22,745 nucleotides of DNA from CAZBUK01 sp964495085 (GTDB lineage Bacteria > Bacteroidota > Ignavibacteria > T3Sed10-11). The stretch covers positions 1 through 22,745 of the forward strand of contig CAZBUK010000065.1 of the NCBI GenBank assembly GCA_964495085.1, in the 5' to 3' direction. Made by a program: the position numbers and the translations under genes. How positions within the stretch are numbered: position 1 is the stretch's first letter; each line of letters starts with the position of its first letter. The notes beneath the pieces were generated by a model that did no database searches, was not told the origin of the DNA, and saw nothing but the letters and a program-made list of their open reading frames with translations. Shown here piece by piece: positions 20,618-22,745 of the stretch.

Positions 20618-22745
20618 GTGAAACGGATAGCGGTTTGTCTTATTGTATTGCTGTTTTCAGCGGCAGCTCTCTCTGCCTCGACTTGGCAGAATTTTACATC
20701 GATGAGAAACACGCGCGGAGCGGTTCACGTCAACGGCGATATATTTGTAATCTCTTCCGGAGGGATGTACCGGTTTAATGTCGGCGACGCCTCGGCAGTA
20801 AGTATTACAACGGCGAACGGATTGTCGGTGAACGATCTGTCTGCAGTCGCCTTTGACGAGAACGGGAATATCTGGGTCGGCGCATTCAACGGCGCCATCG
20901 ATCGGTACGATCCGGAGCAGGGCACGTTCTCTCATATCTCCGATATTATACGTACTGATTTCACCCAAAAGGACATTACGGCCCTGATCAGCTTTTCGGA
21001 TACACTCCTCGTGGGTACCGGCTTTGGAGTGAGCGTCTTTTCGCTGTCGCGAAACGAATTTAACGATTCCTACATTAAATTCGGAAGTTTCGATACCCAA
21101 ACGAGAGTCACCTCGATCGAGATCGACGAAGAGTACATTTGGGTCGGTACCGTCCGCGGTATCGCCAGAGGCATCAAATCGGATCCGTTCCTCGCGGCGC
21201 CGGACCGTTGGCAAACGTATACAACTGCGCATAATCTTCCCTCCGTCCAGATCAATGATCTTCAACGCCTGAACGGACATCTCTATGCCGCGACGGCAGG
21301 CGGCCTCGCCGTTTTTACCGGAGACACCTGGGAGAATATCCCTCAGTTTACAAATCAAAATGTAGCGACGCTGGCAGGAGACGGCACCCGGCTGTATGCG
21401 GCGATAGATAACAGGGTTTACGATTTCGCGCCCGGGAACGATCGGGTCCAGGTCGGCTCGGCATTCGACGGACCTGTTCAAGGCATGCTGCATACCGGCG
21501 ATGAACTCTACGTTATGGTAAGCGACGCCGGTACGGCGTATTTGTCGGGGGGTGAATGGACCTATGTCCTGCCGGACGGTCCGATGACAAATATTCTGAC
21601 CCACCTCGACGTTGATAGAAGCGGCAATGTATGGGCAGCGACGGCGCCCGGTGGAATCCCGCGGGGATTCTCGATGTATGCACCCGGTGCGATCCCGGGA
21701 GGGCAATGGAAGAATTTCACCCTGGCCGATTATCCGGAGCTCCGCTCGGATGCATATTACCGGGTCTATACGGCCAACGACGGCAGCGCCTGGATCAGCA
21801 ACTGGGGGGCCGGCGTCATCCGCGTGGACGAGCTCGGCAATCTGACCAATTATCACAACGACGATGGGTTGATCGGTATTCCCGGGAGTCCGCACTTCGT
21901 CGTAACCGGCAGAGCGGGCGAGGACAGTGATGGGAATATCTGGCTGACCTCTCGCCAGGCGGCAAACGGAAGACCTCTGGGGAAGTGGTCTCCCGACGGA
22001 ACCTGGGAATTCTTTCCAAATTCGCGGAATCAAAACGCGACTCTCCTAACCGATCTGATTGTCGATCAGTACGATACCAAGTGGGCTATATCACAGGATC
22101 CTACGCAATTTGGTGTATTTTATTATAACGAGAAGTTCTCGGTAGGGATGAATACCGGCGGTTGGGGAGTGGTTACAACGCAGCATGGACTTCCCTCCGG
22201 GTTGATTACCGCGATAGTCGAGGACGGCCGCGGAGAAATATGGGTCGGTACTGAAGCAGGGATCGCCGTCATCACGAATCCCCGCGAACCGCAGTCGGCA
22301 GTCCGGGATATATTTACCCTGCAGGACCAGTATATCAACTCGATAACGGTCGATCCGCTGAATCGAAAATGGGTCGGTACGCGGGATGGCGCATATGTGC
22401 TGTCTCCGGATGGAACCCAGCTCGTTGCTGCGTATAATATGACCAATACCGAGAACAGGATATTATCGGACGATATCAGATCCATCGTCATTGATACAGG
22501 AACGGGTATCGTCTATTTCGGCAGCGAACGTGGAATTGCGTCGGTGCAGACCGAAGCCGCCGCCCCGGTGAATTCATTTACGGATCTCAGGGTATCCCCC
22601 AATCCGTTTCTGATTCCAGCGGCACAGGCGCTGAAAATAGACGGCCTGGTCCGAAACTCGTCGGTTATGGTTTTATCTCTCAACGGGCGCCTGCTCAGAA
22701 CGTTCGCATCGCCCGGGGGCAGGTTCGCATATTGGGACGGACTCG
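20618..22745 (+). CDS. PorZ-like two-propeller exported protein with C-terminal sorting-type domain (3' end outside window)
   Basis: An open frame runs from GTG at 20618 to the window edge, 709 codons without a stop. The GTG is preceded by AGGA at 20611-20614 and gives a clear signal peptide (MKRIAVCLIVLLFSAAALSA), which fixes the start. The mature protein begins STWQNFTSMRN and carries repeated two-component-regulator propeller motifs: NGLSVNDLSAVAFDENGNIW, a LLVGTGFGVSVF segment, LPSVQINDLQ, GLPSGLITAIVEDGRGEIWVG and RKWVGTRDGAYVL. From about residue 660 VSPNPF, VMVLSLNGRLLRTF and RFAYWDGL mark a FlgD/T9SS-type sorting domain, probably cut about 30-40 residues short. Order and wording of the repeats recall PorZ, the two-propeller surface component of T9SS that delivers anionic LPS to sortase. 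The resemblance is by eye; other two-propeller T9SS cargo is the alternative. Confidence 0.8.
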   Translation, partial: MKRIAVCLIVLLFSAAALSASTWQNFTSMRNTRGAVHVNGDIFVISSGGMYRFNVGDASAVSITTANGLSVNDLSAVAFDENGNIWVGAFNGAIDRYDPEQGTFSHISDIIRTDFTQKDITALISFSDTLLVGTGFGVSVFSLSRNEFNDSYIKFGSFDTQTRVTSIEIDEEYIWVGTVRGIARGIKSDPFLAAPDRWQTYTTAHNLPSVQINDLQRLNGHLYAATAGGLAVFTGDTWENIPQFTNQNVATLAGDGTRLYAAIDNRVYDFAPGNDRVQVGSAFDGPVQGMLHTGDELYVMVSDAGTAYLSGGEWTYVLPDGPMTNILTHLDVDRSGNVWAATAPGGIPRGFSMYAPGAIPGGQWKNFTLADYPELRSDAYYRVYTANDGSAWISNWGAGVIRVDELGNLTNYHNDDGLIGIPGSPHFVVTGRAGEDSDGNIWLTSRQAANGRPLGKWSPDGTWEFFPNSRNQNATLLTDLIVDQYDTKWAISQDPTQFGVFYYNEKFSVGMNTGGWGVVTTQHGLPSGLITAIVEDGRGEIWVGTEAGIAVITNPREPQSAVRDIFTLQDQYINSITVDPLNRKWVGTRDGAYVLSPDGTQLVAAYNMTNTENRILSDDIRSIVIDTGTGIVYFGSERGIASVQTEAAAPVNSFTDLRVSPNPFLIPAAQALKIDGLVRNSSVMVLSLNGRLLRTFASPGGRFAYWDGL

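Noticed and set aside
20657..22033. 458-residue minus-strand open frame
   Set aside because: It lies antisense within the PorZ-like gene, has no recognisable domain and is rich in Arg and Ile/Val as expected of a shadow frame; the plus-strand frame has a signal peptide and propeller motifs.

Overview
The window reads as chromosomal housekeeping DNA from a Gram-negative bacterium of the FCB (Bacteroidota/Chlorobi-related) assemblage. I would look first among Ignavibacteria-, Kryptonia- or Calditrichota-like lineages. The main clues are a complete type IX secretion (T9SS) type A sorting domain with the FQNYPNPFNP signature (gene at 3501-4892), a PorZ-like two-propeller protein at the right edge, an Omp85-type outer-membrane barrel and a BamB-like lipoprotein. 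The phylum is an inference; no rRNA or other phylogenetic marker is present. Genes are packed tightly and no gene-free stretch exceeds about 220 bases. I see no tRNA, rRNA, CRISPR array, insertion sequence or integrase.

Layout: (1) 2-1971 (+), the C-terminus of an acyl-CoA dehydrogenase and the carboxyltransferase subunit of a biotin-dependent acyl-CoA carboxylase, then 2032-3393 (+), an NtrC-type sigma54 response regulator. (2) 3501-4892 (-), an orphan T9SS-exported protein with two copies of one domain. (3) 8562-5054 (-), a likely operon of sugar-phosphate nucleotidyltransferase, S-adenosylmethionine synthetase and S-adenosylhomocysteine hydrolase, ending in a good intrinsic terminator. (4) 8563-8704, a divergent AT-rich promoter region with a perfect palindrome resembling a Fur-family operator. 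(5) 8705-10873 (+), type 2 isopentenyl-diphosphate isomerase and a prenyl diphosphate synthase, supplying isoprenoid precursors. (6) 10936-14165 (+), HPr, PTS enzyme I and a phosphoglucose/phosphomannose isomerase. (7) 14409-18380 (+), a large fusion protein (signal peptide, gluzincin peptidase, TolB-like propeller, Omp85 barrel) abutting a BamB-like lipoprotein. (8) 18506 to the end (+), a Crp/Fnr regulator, a PHP-domain phosphoesterase, lumazine synthase and the truncated PorZ-like protein.

How they fit together: most genes are core metabolism (acyl-CoA metabolism, the methyl cycle, isoprenoid precursors, sugar phosphates, riboflavin). Three loci concern the cell surface: the T9SS cargo, the Omp85 fusion with its lipoprotein, and the PorZ-like protein. 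The fusion/lipoprotein pair is the best candidate for a poorly described system. It joins on one chain parts normally found in separate outer-membrane machines, and its partner resembles BamB, a known helper of BamA.
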